DNA of 64,000 bases from Kofleriaceae bacterium (GCA_025357755.1 JANXOP010000374.1:1-64000), one strand, 5' to 3'. Positions 17,770 through 30,103 are shown, counted from the first letter of the stretch. Notes: generated by a model from the sequence alone, not told the origin. Made by a program: numbers and translations.

Positions 17770-17948
17770 CACCACAGATCTGTCGCACGAATCACGACCG
17801 GAAGCTCGCCCGGTTCGTCGCCCCGGTGGATGGTTTCCGCCGGTACGCCATCGCCCCAGATGCGAGGATGGCAGAGTTGTGGGCGTCGCCCCGGTACGCA
17901 GGTCGCCAGGATCGCACACGTGTCATACGCGCGCGCCAACACCTCCAC
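17769..17948 (-). CDS. Possible small protein translationally coupled to DoxX
   Basis: A 59-residue frame from GTG 17948 (GTG 17942 also possible) ends at a TGA overlapping the DoxX ATG. Content includes TCAILATCVPGRRPQLCHPR, with three cysteines and a CHP segment, then LPVVIRATDLW. I recognise no family. The TGATG overlap and the lack of another gene in the 210-bp gap after gltD support it; length and start uncertainty argue for caution. Confidence 0.4.
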   Translation of the reverse strand: MEVLARAYDTCAILATCVPGRRPQLCHPRIWGDGVPAETIHRGDEPGELPVVIRATDLW

Positions 17949-17979
17949 GGTCAGCTCGTTCTCTTCACAGACGATCGAG

Positions 17980-19373
<1,394 letters not shown>

Positions 19374-19374
<1 letters not shown>

Positions 19375-22300
19375 TACGTCGCCACTCGCAGCTGCTGGGG
19401 ACGTTGCTTGCGCGCCTCGAGGACGCGCTTGTAATCGGTGGGGATGACCTTCACGAACTTACTGACCATGTGATCCCAGTTGTCGAGCAGCTTCTTGCCG
19501 CGCGCGCTGCCGGTGAAGCGAACGTGATCTTCGACGAGGCCGCGCACGAGCCACAGGTCGCTCTCGTCGGCGAGGGGCTCGAGCTCGACCATGTCGAGGT
19601 TGCAACGCGCGCGGAAGGCTTGCGCCGGATCCCACACGTACGCGACGCCCCCGCTCATGCCGGCGCCGAAGTTGCGACCGACACTACCGAGCACCACGAC
19701 CACACCACCGGTCATGTACTCGCAGCCGTGATCGCCGACACCCTCGACGACCGCGCGTGCACCGGAGTTGCGCACCGCGAAGCGCTCGCCGCCGAGGCCG
19801 TTCGCGAACAAGTCGCCGCCGGTCGCACCGTAGAGTGCGACGTTGCCGATGATCACGTTGTCCTCCGCGACAAACCGCGCGCCAGCCGGTGGCTTGACGA
19901 TGATGCGCCCGCCCGCCATGCCCTTGCCGGTGTAGTCGTTCGCTTCGCCGGTCAGCTCGAGTGTGACGCCCGGCGAGAGGAATGCGCCGAGGCTCTGCCC
20001 GGCCGAGCCGGCGTAGCGGATCGTGATCTCGTTGTCCGGCAGGCCGCGCGCACCATGGAGCTTCGCGAGGTGACCCGACAGCAGCGTGCCCGCGGCGCGC
20101 TTGGAGTTCTGGATCGGCAGCGAGATATCGATCGGCAGCTTGTCGAGTCTCGTGATGACCTCGTGATCGACGTGGTCGGAGAGATCCCACGGTTGCGCGC
20201 GCGCGAACCGCCGCGGCACGTTCGCCGGTACGACCGGCGGCTGGAGGATCGCGGAGAGATCGAGGCGCGCCGCCTTGCCGTGCCACGCGAGGCTACGCTT
20301 GCGCGTGCGCAGCTTCTCGACGCGGCCGACGATCTCGTCGATCGAGCGCACGCCGAGCCGCGCGAGGTGAGCGCGCACGCCTTCCGCGACGAACGTGAAG
20401 TACGCGACGACCTCCTCGGGCGTGCCGGTGTAGCGCTTGCGCAGCTCCGGATCCTGGGTCGCGATGCCGACCGAGCACGTGTTGAGATGACACTTGCGCA
20501 GCATCACGCAGCCGGTCGCGATCAGCGACGCGGTTGCCATGCCGAACTCTTCACCTCCGAGGAGCGCCGCGACGATCACGTCGCGCGAGGTCCGCAGCCC
20601 ACCATCGACCTGCACGCGCACGCGGTCGCGCAGCCGGTTCTCGACGAGGACTTGCTGGGTCTCGGCCACCCCGAGCTCCCACGGCAAGCCCGCGTGCTTG
20701 AGGCTCGACAGCGGTGAAGCGCCGGTGCCACCTTCGTAGCCCGCGATCACGACGCACGCCGCGCGCGCCTTCGCGACCCCGGCCGCGACCAGGCCGACAC
20801 CGACCTGACTGACCAGCTTCACGCTCACGCGGGCGGTCGGATTGACCGCGGTCAGATCGTAAACGAGCTGCGCGAGGTCCTCGATCGAGTAGATGTCGTG
20901 GTGCGGCGGTGGCGAGATCAGCGTGACGCCCGGCGTCGAGCAGCGCACCTTCGCGATCCGCTCGTCGACCTTCGCGCCGGGGAGCTGACCGCCCTCGCCC
21001 GGCTTCGCGCCTTGCGCGATCTTGATCTGCAAGTCATCGGCGCTGACCAGGTAGTGGGTGGTGACGCCGAACCGGCCCGAGGCGATCTGCTTGATCGCCG
21101 AGCGCCGCATGTCGCCGTTCGCGTCGGGCTCGAAGCGATGCGATTCCTCGCCGCCCTCGCCGGAGTTCGATCGGCCACCGATCCGGTTCATCGCGACCGC
21201 GAGCGTCTCGTGTGCCTCGGCGCTGATCGACCCAAACGACATCGCGCCGGTGACGAAGCGCTGGAAGATCGTCTCGACCGATTCGACCTCTTCGATCGGC
21301 ACCGGATCGTGCGCGTACTGGATCTCGAGCAGGCCGCGCAGCGTGACGAGCGCGCGATCTTCGTCGTCGCACAAGCGCTCGAACTCGGTGAAGAGCTCCG
21401 CGTCGCGACGGCGCACGGCGTCCTGGAGCGCCGCGATGGTCTGCGGGTTCCACTTGTGGAGCTCGCCCGTGCGACGCCAGCGGTACTGCCCCGAGACCGG
21501 CAGCATCGGCTCGAACTTCGCGAAGCCTCGCTCGTGGCGGACTTGCGCTTCACCTGCAAGCTCGGCGAGGCCCACGCCACCGATGCGCGAGGGCACGCCG
21601 GTGAACCATTGCTCGACGAGGTCGCGATCGAGCCCGACCGCCTCGAAGATCTGGGCGCCGCGGTAGCTCTGCACGGTCGAGATGCCCATCTTGGACATGA
21701 TCTTGAGCAGGCCCTCCTCGAGCGCATGGATGTACTTCGCGGGATCGAGGCCGCGCGCCCTGACGGTATCGAGCGCGAGGTAGGGGTTCACGGCCGCAGC
21801 GCCGAAGCCGATCAACATCGCGATGTCGTGGCACTCGCGCGCTTCCGCAGTCTCGACGACGATGCCGACCTGCATGCGAATGCCTTCGCGGATCAAATGC
21901 TGTTGGACCGCCGAGAGCGCGAGCAACGAGGGAATCGCGATATGGGTCGCGTCGACGCCGCGATCGCTGAGGATCAGCAGGTTGTGGCCGTCGTCGATCG
22001 CGGCGACCGCGGCCTTGCACAACCGTGCGATCGCCTTGTCGATCCAGGGCTCGCCGAGCGCCATCGGCCACACCATCGACAGCGTGATCGTATCGAACAC
22101 GCCTTCACGCACCGTCCGGATCTTCGCGACATCTCGGCTATCGATCACCGGGCCGCGCAAGCGCAGCTGATGACATTGCTCGGGCGTCTCGTCGAACGTG
22201 TTGCCATCGGGCCCCATCGTGGTCTCGAGCGACATCACGAGCGCCTCGCGGATCGGATCGATCGGCGGGTTCGTGACCTGCGCGAACAGCTGATGGAAGT

Positions 22301-23804
22301 ATGCCGACAGGTTCGGCGCGCGATCCGAGAGCACCGCGAGCGGCGTATCGGTGCCCATCGAGCCGACCGGTTCCTTGCCGGTCTCGGCCATCGGGATGAC
22401 GATCAGATCGAGATCCTCGTCGGAGTAACCGAACGCTCGCTGCAAGCGCACGAGCTCCTCGCCCGTGATCGCGACCGCCGGCACGGCATCGTCCGCATCG
22501 GCGAGCTCGAACACGTTCTTGTCGAGCCACTTCTTGTACGGGAACCGCCCGGCGACGTCGGCCTTGAGCTCGGCATCGTCGACGATCCGGCCTTCTGCGG
22601 TATCGACGACGAACATCATGCCAGGCGTCAGCCGGCCCTTCGCCTTGACCTGCTCGATCGGGACATCGATCACGCCGACCTCCGAGGCGAGGATCACGCG
22701 ATCGTCGGTCGTGAGCGTCCAACGCGCCGGGCGAAGGCCATTGCGATCGAGCGTCGCTCCGACGAGCTGACCGTCGAAGAACACGATCGCCGCGGGGCCA
22801 TCCCACGGCTCCATCAGCGAGGTCGCGTAGCGATAGAAGCTGGTCCGGTTCTCGTCGAGCAGGCCGTTCTCCCACGCTTCGGGGATCATCATCATCATCG
22901 AGTGCGGCAGCGTGCGACCGCCGAGCGTGAGCAGCTCGACCATGTTGTCGAACTGAGCCGAATCGCTCTTGCCGGGCACGATGATCGGCATCAGGCGCTC
23001 GAGGCCGCCGTGAAACTTCGCCGAGTGGAGCTGGCTGCGCCGCGCCTGCATCCAGTTGCTGTTGCCGCGCAGCGTGTTGATCTCGCCGTTGTGCGCGATG
23101 TAGCGAAACGGCTGCGCGAGGTCCCACGTCGGGAACGTGTTCGTCGAGAACCGCGAGTGCACGACCGCGACCGCACTCTCGACCTCTTCGCGTTGCAGAT
23201 CGAGGAAGAAGTTGCTGAGCCGCGCGGGCAGCAACAGCCCCTTGTAGACGATCGTCTCGGTCGACAGGCTCGCGATGTGGAAGTAGCCGATCGGATCGGC
23301 GCCGCGCTCGCGCACCCGATTCTCGGCGAGCTTCCGGATCACGAACAGCGTGCGCTCCCAGGCCGATGGCGGCACGCGGCGCATGCGAATGAACACCTGA
23401 CGAAACACCGGCATCACGTCGCGCGCGACGGGACCGGCGACGCTCGGATCGATCGGCACGTCGCGCCAGCCGACGACTCGCTGGCCTTCTTCGTGGACCG
23501 CGCCTTCGATCAGCTGCTCGCACGCCTCGCGCATCGCGGGATCCGGCGGCAGGAACACGTTGCCGACCGCGAACTTGCGATTCGGATGGAGGTCGAAGCC
23601 GAGCCGCGTGGCCTCCGCGCGAAAGAACTTCTCCGGAAGCTGGATCGCGATGCCCGCGCCATCGCCGGTATCCGGGTCGGCGCCGGTGGCGGCGCGATGC
23701 GAGAGCCGGCGCAAGATGCCCAGCCCCTGGTCGACGATCGAGTGCGAACGCGTGCCCTTGATATTGGCAACGAATCCGACGCCACACGCGTCGCGGAAAT
23801 CCAT
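19374..23804 (-). CDS. gltB: Glutamate synthase large subunit
   Basis: 1476 residues, full length for the bacterial enzyme. The class II glutaminase domain starts at DACGVGF; the nucleophile Cys is residue 7, so the removable propeptide is only six residues, and an in-frame stop 15 nt upstream rules out a longer one. The central domain and the FMN synthase domain follow, with the 3Fe-4S motif CVMLRKCHLNTC near residue 1100. The C-terminal GXGXG beta-helix (FLSPGVTLELTGEANDYTGK, and so on) follows. With GltD it assimilates ammonia by way of glutamine. It is divergent from the VIT/vWA lipoprotein gene, and their promoters share about 125 bp. Confidence 0.97.
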
Positions 23805-23930
23805 AACGCAGTGAGTCTAAGGGCAGACCTCGTCAGGGAAAAGCGATTTCTCCGCCTTAACGGACGTGGGACACCGCGCAGCGCAAACGGGTCCATGGAA
23901 CTTCACCGGGCACGCGCATGTCGATACGCC

Positions 23931-26900
23931 ATGCGCAGTGCCTGGATCGGTCTCTTGCTCGTCGCGTGTTCGTCTCCCGTGTCGCCGCCACCGCAGGATC
24001 GCCCTCTGGCCACGACGCGCGTGGTGATCGAGGCACCCCGCATCGCGCCGGCGCGCGAGCCGATCGCACCGTGGTCGCTGACCGCGTCGGATGGCAGCGG
24101 GCTCGAGCTCCAGTCCGTCGATGCGCGCGCGGTCGTCGAAGGTCCGCTCGCGTACACCGAGCTTCACCTCAAGTTTCACAATCCCGAACCCCGAGCCCGC
24201 GAAGGCACGTTCGCGATCACGTTGCCGTCACGTGCGGCGGTGTCGCGCTTCGCGATGTTCGAGGACGGTCACTACAAGGAAGCGGAGGTCGTCGCGAAGG
24301 CGCTCGCTCGCCGCGCGTACGACGATGCGATCCACGCGAACATCGATCCCGCGATCCTCGAGAAGGGGGCGGGCAATCAGTTCACGGCGCGCGTGTTTCC
24401 GATTCCAGCGAGCGGCGACAAGGAGCTCGTGATCTCGTACAGCCAGGAGCTCGTCGGGGCGGGCTACCTGTTGCCGCTCACCGGCTTGCCCACGATCGCG
24501 GAGGTCGGGGTATCGCTGCAGAGCACCGACGCGGCCGGGGTGCGCCACGAGCAGACGTTGCACCAGAAACAATGGCAACCCGACCACGATTTCTGGATGG
24601 ACGTGGAGACCCCTGTGGGGCTCGCGAGCGGAGGCACGATCGCGGCAGCGTTCGAGGTCCAGCCGCTCGGCACCGCGTCGCTCGACGCGCCGACCGCGCT
24701 GACGATCCTCGTCGATACGAGCGCCTCGCGCGCACCGGGATTTCGCCACTACATCGAGCGCGTGCGTACGCTCGTCCATGACCTCGCCGCGCGCTACGAC
24801 GGCCTGACCGTCGAGCTCGTCGCGTTCGATCAAGGAATCGCGGCGATGTACGCGGGCCCCGCGAAGGCGATGGGAGAGGTGGAGATCGCCGCGTTCGTCG
24901 AGCGCCGGGCCGATGGCGCCTCGGATCTCGAGCGCGCGCTCGCGAGCGTGAAACCTGGAGCGCGTATCGCGATCATCACCGATGGGGTGGTGACCGCGGG
25001 CCTCGAGAACGCGCCGCTGGTCGAGGCGTGGAAGCGTGCGCGGCCCGCGCGCGTCGACGTCCTGCTCGCCGGTGGCGTGCGCGACGAGACCACCGCGACG
25101 GCGCTCGTGCGTGCCGGCGCGCGCGCCGGTGACGTCTTCGATTTCGACGACCAGCTCTCGGAGATCGAGACCGGGCTTGGAGAGAGCGTGCGGACCGACG
25201 TGCCCGTCGAGGTCGCGGGTGCGACCTGGTTCTACCCGCACGTGATTCCCTCGGTGCGTGCCGGCACGCACGTGATGGTCTACGCGCGAATGCCCGCGTT
25301 CGCTGGCCCGCTCGCGGCGACGATCGATCACGCGGCGAGGACCATCGCGGTTCGCCCGGGCACGCCGGCGCTCGTCGAGCGAGCGGCCGCGAGCGCCGAG
25401 ATCGCCGACCTCGAAAACCAGCTTGCCGCCGCCACGACCGAGCCCGCGAAGAAAGAGCTCGCGAAGAAGATCGAGCTCACGTCGGTGGCGTCACGGGTCG
25501 TGTCGTCGCAAGCGACGATGCTGATCCTCGATAGCGATCGCGAGTACGACAGGTACGGCATCGATCGTCAGGCGCTCGTCGACATCCTCGTCGTCGGCAC
25601 GCACGGACTCGAACAACAGCACCGCTCGTTCGTCGCAAGCCGCGATCGCAAGGCGGGCCGTGGCAAGCCCGGCTTGAACGACTTCATGCTCGGTCTCGGT
25701 GGTAACGGGGTCGGCGGTGGCGGTGAGGGCTGGGGAACGATCGGCACGGGCCGCTTCGGCACGATCGGGCACGGGGCGGGTGTCGGCTATGGACGTGGGA
25801 CCTTGGTCGGTCACGCCGCGTCCGTGCCGACGATCCGCATCAGTCAGGCGACCTCCATGGGATCGCTCGACCTGGCGCCGGTCCGGCGCTACGTCCGGCG
25901 CCACCTCGAGAAGATCAGGTACTGCTACGAGAAGGAGCTGCTCGCGCGTCCGCAGCTGGCGGGTACGTTGCAGACCCGGTTCGAGATCAAACCGGATGGT
26001 CACACCGGTGACGTGACGGTCTCCGGGTTCGACGACAAGGTCGCCGCGTGCGTCCAGGACGTACTCACGAACGTCGAGTTCCCGGCGGTCACTGGCGAAA
26101 CGATCATCGTGAACTATCCGTTCACGTTTCGATCGGAGAATACGCCGCCCGACGACAACGGATTCGACGAGGTCGCGGCCGCGATCGCCGCGCCGACCCT
26201 GCACCCGAACCCCGGCACTCCGGCACCAGCGCCGGCGCCTCGCCACGACCGCGCTGGGGTCCCCGAGACCCCCGAGGTCCGCAACGTCCCCAGCGTGCCA
26301 GCCTCGCACGGGGGCACGCCATCGGCTCAAGTCGAACCCGTGCCGACGCCCACCTCCGACCCCGGCGTGCCGGCTGCTCCTGCGCCCCGCTCCGAGGTCG
26401 CGTCGGCACCGCGGCCGGTCGACGACATGCCGCGGTTCGATCCCGCGGCGAGCGCGTTGCGCGGCAAGCTCGCCACGGTGATGCGTGCGATCGCGAAGCA
26501 CGATCCAAATGCTCTCGTCCTCGCGCAGAGCTGGCGCGATGCTCAGCCGACCGACGTCACCGCGATCATCGCGCTCGGCGAGGTCGCCGAAGCGAATGGC
26601 GACGTCCCCGGCGCCGCACGGATCTACGGCTCGCTGATCGATCTCTATCCATCGCGTGCCGACTATCGGCGGTTCGCAGGCGAACGTCTCGAGCGGCTCG
26701 GCATGCCCGCGAACTGGCTCGCGATCGACACCTATCGCCACGCCGCGACCGATCGTCCGGATCAAGTCACCGGTCACCGCCTACTCGCTTACGCGCTCGT
26801 CCGCGCGAACGACTACGCCGGTGCACTGACCGCGATCTTGCGCGGGGTCGACGAGAAGACCGCCGATGACCGCTACCGCGGCGCCGATCGCGTGTTCCGC

Positions 26901-27356
26901 CGGGATGCGGGCATGATCGCCGCCGCGTTCCTCGCGCACGGAGGTGATCGCGCCGCGATCACCAAGCAGCTCGCGAAGCGCCACCTCGATCTGTTCACCG
27001 CGCGCTCCGAGCGCGTGCTGCTGTACTGGGAGACCGATGCGAACGATGTCGATCTGCACATCCGAGATGCCCGTGGCAATCACGCCTGGTACTCGCACCT
27101 TCCGATGGACTCGGGCGGCGAGCTCTATGCCGATATCACCACCGGGTACGGCCCCGAGTGCTTCGAGATCGTCGGCCGCGCGACCGCCGGTCCATACGCG
27201 ATCGGCGTGCACTACTATCGCCAGGGCCCGATGGGCTACGGCATGGGGCTCGTACAGATCGTTCGCTTCGACGGCAAGGACTTCGCGTTCGAAGACCGCC
27301 CCTATCTGATCATGCAGGACGAGGCGTACGTCTCGCTCGGTATCGCGCGACTCTGA
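23931..27356 (+). CDS. Multidomain lipoprotein: VIT, vWA, AgmX/PglI C-terminal, TPR-like, DUF2135-like
   Basis: 1141 residues from the ATG at 23931 (MRSAWIGLLLVACSS, lipobox LVAC; the ATG at 23895 is a longer option). Domains in order: VIT about 50-190; vWA about 250-400 with TILVDTSASRAPG as a slightly altered metal-site motif; a helical region; a Gly-rich linker about 585-630; an AgmX/PglI-type domain about 642-733 (VRRYVRRHLEKIRYCYEKEL); a Pro-rich linker 756-836; TPR-like helices about 843-990; and a DUF2135-like domain from 1023 (LLYWETDANDVDLHIRDARG). AgmX/PglI domains belong to adventurous-gliding and adhesion proteins of myxobacteria. It is probably an outer-surface adhesion or motility-linked protein. 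Confidence 0.85.
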   Translation: MRSAWIGLLLVACSSPVSPPPQDRPLATTRVVIEAPRIAPAREPIAPWSLTASDGSGLELQSVDARAVVEGPLAYTELHLKFHNPEPRAREGTFAITLPSRAAVSRFAMFEDGHYKEAEVVAKALARRAYDDAIHANIDPAILEKGAGNQFTARVFPIPASGDKELVISYSQELVGAGYLLPLTGLPTIAEVGVSLQSTDAAGVRHEQTLHQKQWQPDHDFWMDVETPVGLASGGTIAAAFEVQPLGTASLDAPTALTILVDTSASRAPGFRHYIERVRTLVHDLAARYDGLTVELVAFDQGIAAMYAGPAKAMGEVEIAAFVERRADGASDLERALASVKPGARIAIITDGVVTAGLENAPLVEAWKRARPARVDVLLAGGVRDETTATALVRAGARAGDVFDFDDQLSEIETGLGESVRTDVPVEVAGATWFYPHVIPSVRAGTHVMVYARMPAFAGPLAATIDHAARTIAVRPGTPALVERAAASAEIADLENQLAAATTEPAKKELAKKIELTSVASRVVSSQATMLILDSDREYDRYGIDRQALVDILVVGTHGLEQQHRSFVASRDRKAGRGKPGLNDFMLGLGGNGVGGGGEGWGTIGTGRFGTIGHGAGVGYGRGTLVGHAASVPTIRISQATSMGSLDLAPVRRYVRRHLEKIRYCYEKELLARPQLAGTLQTRFEIKPDGHTGDVTVSGFDDKVAACVQDVLTNVEFPAVTGETIIVNYPFTFRSENTPPDDNGFDEVAAAIAAPTLHPNPGTPAPAPAPRHDRAGVPETPEVRNVPSVPASHGGTPSAQVEPVPTPTSDPGVPAAPAPRSEVASAPRPVDDMPRFDPAASALRGKLATVMRAIAKHDPNALVLAQSWRDAQPTDVTAIIALGEVAEANGDVPGAARIYGSLIDLYPSRADYRRFAGERLERLGMPANWLAIDTYRHAATDRPDQVTGHRLLAYALVRANDYAGALTAILRGVDEKTADDRYRGADRVFRRDAGMIAAAFLAHGGDRAAITKQLAKRHLDLFTARSERVLLYWETDANDVDLHIRDARGNHAWYSHLPMDSGGELYADITTGYGPECFEIVGRATAGPYAIGVHYYRQGPMGYGMGLVQIVRFDGKDFAFEDRPYLIMQDEAYVSLGIARL

Positions 27357-27363
27357 TCTCCGA

Positions 27364-27663
27364 TCACGGAACGATGCCGACGCACTCGTCCGCGCAATTG
27401 AAGGCCGCGCCAGCGCACGAGGCATCGTCCTCGCACGTCTGGCACGCGTCGGCCTTGTTCATGTACGCGTCGTTGCTGTTCGCGGAGTCCTTGCACTTGG
27501 ACTCGCATGTCGCGATGTCGTAGTTCTTGTCGAAGCATTCCGAGTAGCGATTGCAGATGTGATCGCAGTCGTACGCGTTCTTGACGGTGTCGCAACCCGC
27601 GCCGTACGCGGCAACACCGGCGACCATCGCGACCCAGACGATTCCAAGCTTGGCTAGATGCAT
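27364..27663 (-). CDS. Cysteine-rich small lipoprotein or secreted protein
   Basis: 99 residues: a hydrophobic signal, then GAGCDTVKNAYDCDHICNRY. It holds eleven cysteines, one at a probable lipobox (YGAGC) and ten that could form five disulfides, in CxxxC and CxxC spacings (CESKC, CQTC). Similar Cys-rich small exported proteins are frequent in Myxococcota genomes; function unknown. It converges on the VIT/vWA gene. Confidence 0.75.
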   Translation of the reverse strand: MHLAKLGIVWVAMVAGVAAYGAGCDTVKNAYDCDHICNRYSECFDKNYDIATCESKCKDSANSNDAYMNKADACQTCEDDASCAGAAFNCADECVGIVP

Positions 27664-27731
27664 ATGTGCGAGGCGTTTTGCACGCCTCGTGCCTGCACGA
27701 AAACTTGCTCGCGGGCGGAGGGCCCGCGACG

Positions 27732-28235
27732 ATGGCGGCGATGGACAAGCAGTCGCTGGTGGACCAGTTGCGCGAACAACTCTCCATGACGGCGCGCGCT
27801 GCGCTCACGTCGCGCGACGCCGCGGCGATGGAGGCGCGCGACGGCGCGACGCCCGACGAGAAGCGCGAAGACGCGCGCGCGGCACATCAGCTCGGCACGC
27901 TTGGCAAAGCCCAGCAACGCCGGGCACAAGACGCGATCGCTGCGGCCGATGCGCTCGCTGCCTTTCGCCCACCTGCGCTCCCAGGCACGGCTCGAATTCA
28001 GTTGGGAGCGATCGTCGAGATCGAAGATGACGAACGTGGCGAAGGCCGCACGTTCTTTCTCGCACCGGTCGGCGCGGGCATGACGCTGACCGGCCCGGGT
28101 GGCGATGGACATCTCTCGGTCGTCACACCCGTGTCGCCGATCGGCAAGGCCGTGATCGGCAAGAAGACCGGCGACGTCATCGATGTGACGGTCGATGGCG
28201 AGCTCCGCGAGTGGCAGATCACATACGTCGAATAG
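27732..28235 (+). CDS. GreA/GreB C-terminal-domain protein without the Gre coiled coil
   Basis: 167 residues from the ATG at 27732, about 10 nt after a GGAGGG-type Shine-Dalgarno sequence; the ATG at 27741 is too far from it. Residues 90-167 match the FKBP-like C-terminal domain of GreA/GreB (AIVEIEDDERGEGRTFFLAP, then SPIGKAVIGKKTGDVIDVTV). The N-terminal 85 residues are an acidic/basic helical region (LVDQLREQLSMTARAALTSR), unlike the normal Gre coiled coil with its catalytic tip acids. It may bind RNA polymerase by the Gre secondary-channel site and compete with GreA or DksA. Confidence 0.78.
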   Translation: MAAMDKQSLVDQLREQLSMTARAALTSRDAAAMEARDGATPDEKREDARAAHQLGTLGKAQQRRAQDAIAAADALAAFRPPALPGTARIQLGAIVEIEDDERGEGRTFFLAPVGAGMTLTGPGGDGHLSVVTPVSPIGKAVIGKKTGDVIDVTVDGELREWQITYVE

Positions 28236-28275
28236 CCGAGCAGCTCGAGTAGCTCGCACGTGGCGTGAGCGCACA

Positions 28276-28293
28276 GCGAGCCAAACGGCTCGC
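28276..28293 (+). other. Perfect 7-bp hairpin in the gap before the AI-2E permease gene
   Basis: GCGAGCC (28276-28282), loop AAAC, GGCTCGC (28287-28293). No T-run follows, so it is at best a weak or Rho-assisted terminator of the Gre-like gene, or an mRNA-stability hairpin. Confidence 0.35.
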
Positions 28294-28366
28294 ACGCCCG
28301 AGCGCAAGTGCCACGTCACGCTCGATTCGCAGCTGGCACGAACGCCGCAGTGGATTTCGCATACGT

Positions 28367-29596
28367 ATGGCCACGAGCACGCTGCCGAACCCGTCACGAC
28401 GCATCGAGATCGCCCCCAAGACGATCTTCCTCGTCCTCGGCGTGATCGCCGGCGTCTGGGCGCTCGGCCAGCTCCGGACCGTAGTGACCGTGTTGACGAT
28501 CGCTCTCGTCATGGTCGGCACGTTCGACCCGGTCGTCGCTTGGCTCGAGAAGCGGGGGCTCGGGCGTGGTCGCGCGCTGGTGCTGGTGTTCTCGATCGCC
28601 GGACTCGCGGCGATCGGCGTGATCGTGTTGATGGTGCCGCCGCTCGTGCAACAGATGCTGAGCCTGGTCGACCAGGCACCCAAGCAGCGCCTGAACATGA
28701 TCCACACGCTCCAGCAATACTCGTGGTCCAAGCCGTTCGTAAAGACGCTCCAAGATCTGCCGGTCGACGATCTGGGCCGCCGCGCGGGTAGCGCGATGAT
28801 CGGCTACTCGATGAGCATGCTCGAGATGCTGGGGTACGGCATCTCGACCCTGTTCCTCTCGATCTATCTGCTCGCCGATCCGGTGCGCTCGAAGGGCCTG
28901 CTCTACGCGGTGGTGCCCCGCCACCACCACGTCAAGCTCGCGAAGGTGCTGCTCGAGCTCAAGGTGATCGTCGGTGGCTACATGCGCGGTCAGCTGATCA
29001 CGTCCCTGGCCATCGCGGTGTTCGTGTTCATCCTGCTCACGGTGCTCGGCGCCGACAACGCGCTCGCGATCGCTCTGTTCGCGGGGATCACCGACATCAT
29101 CCCGTTCGTCGGCGGGTACGTCGCGAGTGCGCCGGTGATCATCGCGACGATCCCGAACGGCACGACGACCGCGCTGATCGTCGCAGGGCTGATGGTGCTC
29201 TACCAGGAGTTCGAGAGCCGCATTCTTGTCCCCCGCGTCTACGGCCGCACGTTGCGGTTGCCGCCCGCGATCATCCTGATCGCCCTGCTCGTCGGTGGCA
29301 CGCTGGCTGGCATCGTAGGCGCGCTGCTCTCGCTGCCGATCGCGGCAGGGCTCGCGATGGTGATGAAGGAGCTCCGCTTCGATCTACCGGGCGAGACCGT
29401 CGATCACGATCGGATTCGCCGGCTCGACGAGCAAGCAATCCGCGTCTACGAGGAGCTCACCGAGAACATTCCGGCGGCCGAAGCTGGCGTGATCGCGGAC
29501 GACCTCGCGAACCTGGTCAAACGCAGCGAAGACGGTGGTCCGACCCTCTCCGCGCAGCTGCCGGTGCTCCCGAGCGAGCCGCCGCCGGGTACCTGA
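28367..29596 (+). CDS. AI-2E-family permease
   Basis: 409 residues from the ATG at 28367. Seven to eight membrane segments follow the family order, with a central soluble stretch (QMLSLVDQAPKQRLNMIHTL). The conserved core LFAGITDIIPFVGGYVASAP and YQEFESRILVPRVYGRTLRL is present. Family members export small molecules (AI-2, sodium/proton exchange, others); the substrate here cannot be told. The cytoplasmic tail is about 65 residues. Its stop overlaps the start of the PEBP gene (TGATG), so the two form an operon. Confidence 0.9.
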   Translation: MATSTLPNPSRRIEIAPKTIFLVLGVIAGVWALGQLRTVVTVLTIALVMVGTFDPVVAWLEKRGLGRGRALVLVFSIAGLAAIGVIVLMVPPLVQQMLSLVDQAPKQRLNMIHTLQQYSWSKPFVKTLQDLPVDDLGRRAGSAMIGYSMSMLEMLGYGISTLFLSIYLLADPVRSKGLLYAVVPRHHHVKLAKVLLELKVIVGGYMRGQLITSLAIAVFVFILLTVLGADNALAIALFAGITDIIPFVGGYVASAPVIIATIPNGTTTALIVAGLMVLYQEFESRILVPRVYGRTLRLPPAIILIALLVGGTLAGIVGALLSLPIAAGLAMVMKELRFDLPGETVDHDRIRRLDEQAIRVYEELTENIPAAEAGVIADDLANLVKRSEDGGPTLSAQLPVLPSEPPPGT

Positions 29597-30078
29597 TGCA
29601 CCCACGCACGAGCATGCGCCTTGTCCTCGGTACCCTGTGCTTCAGCGCGACCGCGTTCGCCGGCGCACCGGCGAAGATGACCGTGATGTCCTCGGCGTTC
29701 GCCCCGAATGCCGCGATCCCCGACGAGTACACGTGCACCGGGAGCGATGTCTCGCCCCAGCTGACCTGGACGAACGTGCCGGTCACCGCGAAGAGCATCG
29801 CGGTGCTCGTAGAGGATCCAGATGCCACTCACGGCACGAAGGTCCACTGGCTGGTCACCGGCATCGATCCAGTGACCAATGCGCTGGCGCGCGACGCGGG
29901 CGTGCAGCGTTATGAAGGTCCGTGCCCGCCGGCCGGGGCCGTCCATCGCTACCACTTCGACGTGTATGCGCTCGACATCACGCTCCCGGCCGCGCGTGAC
30001 CGGACCCAGTTCATGACCGCGATTTCAGGGCACGTCGTCGGCCATGGCGAGCTGATCGGCACATACCAGAAGAAGTGA
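29596..30078 (+). CDS. Exported PEBP-family (YbhB/YbcL, Raf-kinase-inhibitor-like) protein
   Basis: 160 residues; the signal peptide ends near AFAGAPA. The fold motifs are IPDEYTCTGSDVSPQLTWTN, AVLVEDPDATHGTKVHWLV with the DPDA ligand-pocket element, and GPCPPAGAVHRYHFDVYAL with the PP-x-G-x-HRY signature. These proteins bind phospholipid-like or small anionic ligands; bacterial roles are poorly known. It is coupled to the AI-2E permease gene upstream. Confidence 0.93.
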   Translation: MHPRTSMRLVLGTLCFSATAFAGAPAKMTVMSSAFAPNAAIPDEYTCTGSDVSPQLTWTNVPVTAKSIAVLVEDPDATHGTKVHWLVTGIDPVTNALARDAGVQRYEGPCPPAGAVHRYHFDVYALDITLPAARDRTQFMTAISGHVVGHGELIGTYQKK

Positions 30079-30103
30079 TCATCCGTCGTGGTCTACTACC
30101 CCC

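Noticed and set aside
20898-23930. A very long plus-strand reading frame that runs into the VIT lipoprotein
   Set aside because: It is antisense to gltB and arginine/aspartate-rich; the real gene starts at 23931 with a lipoprotein signal.
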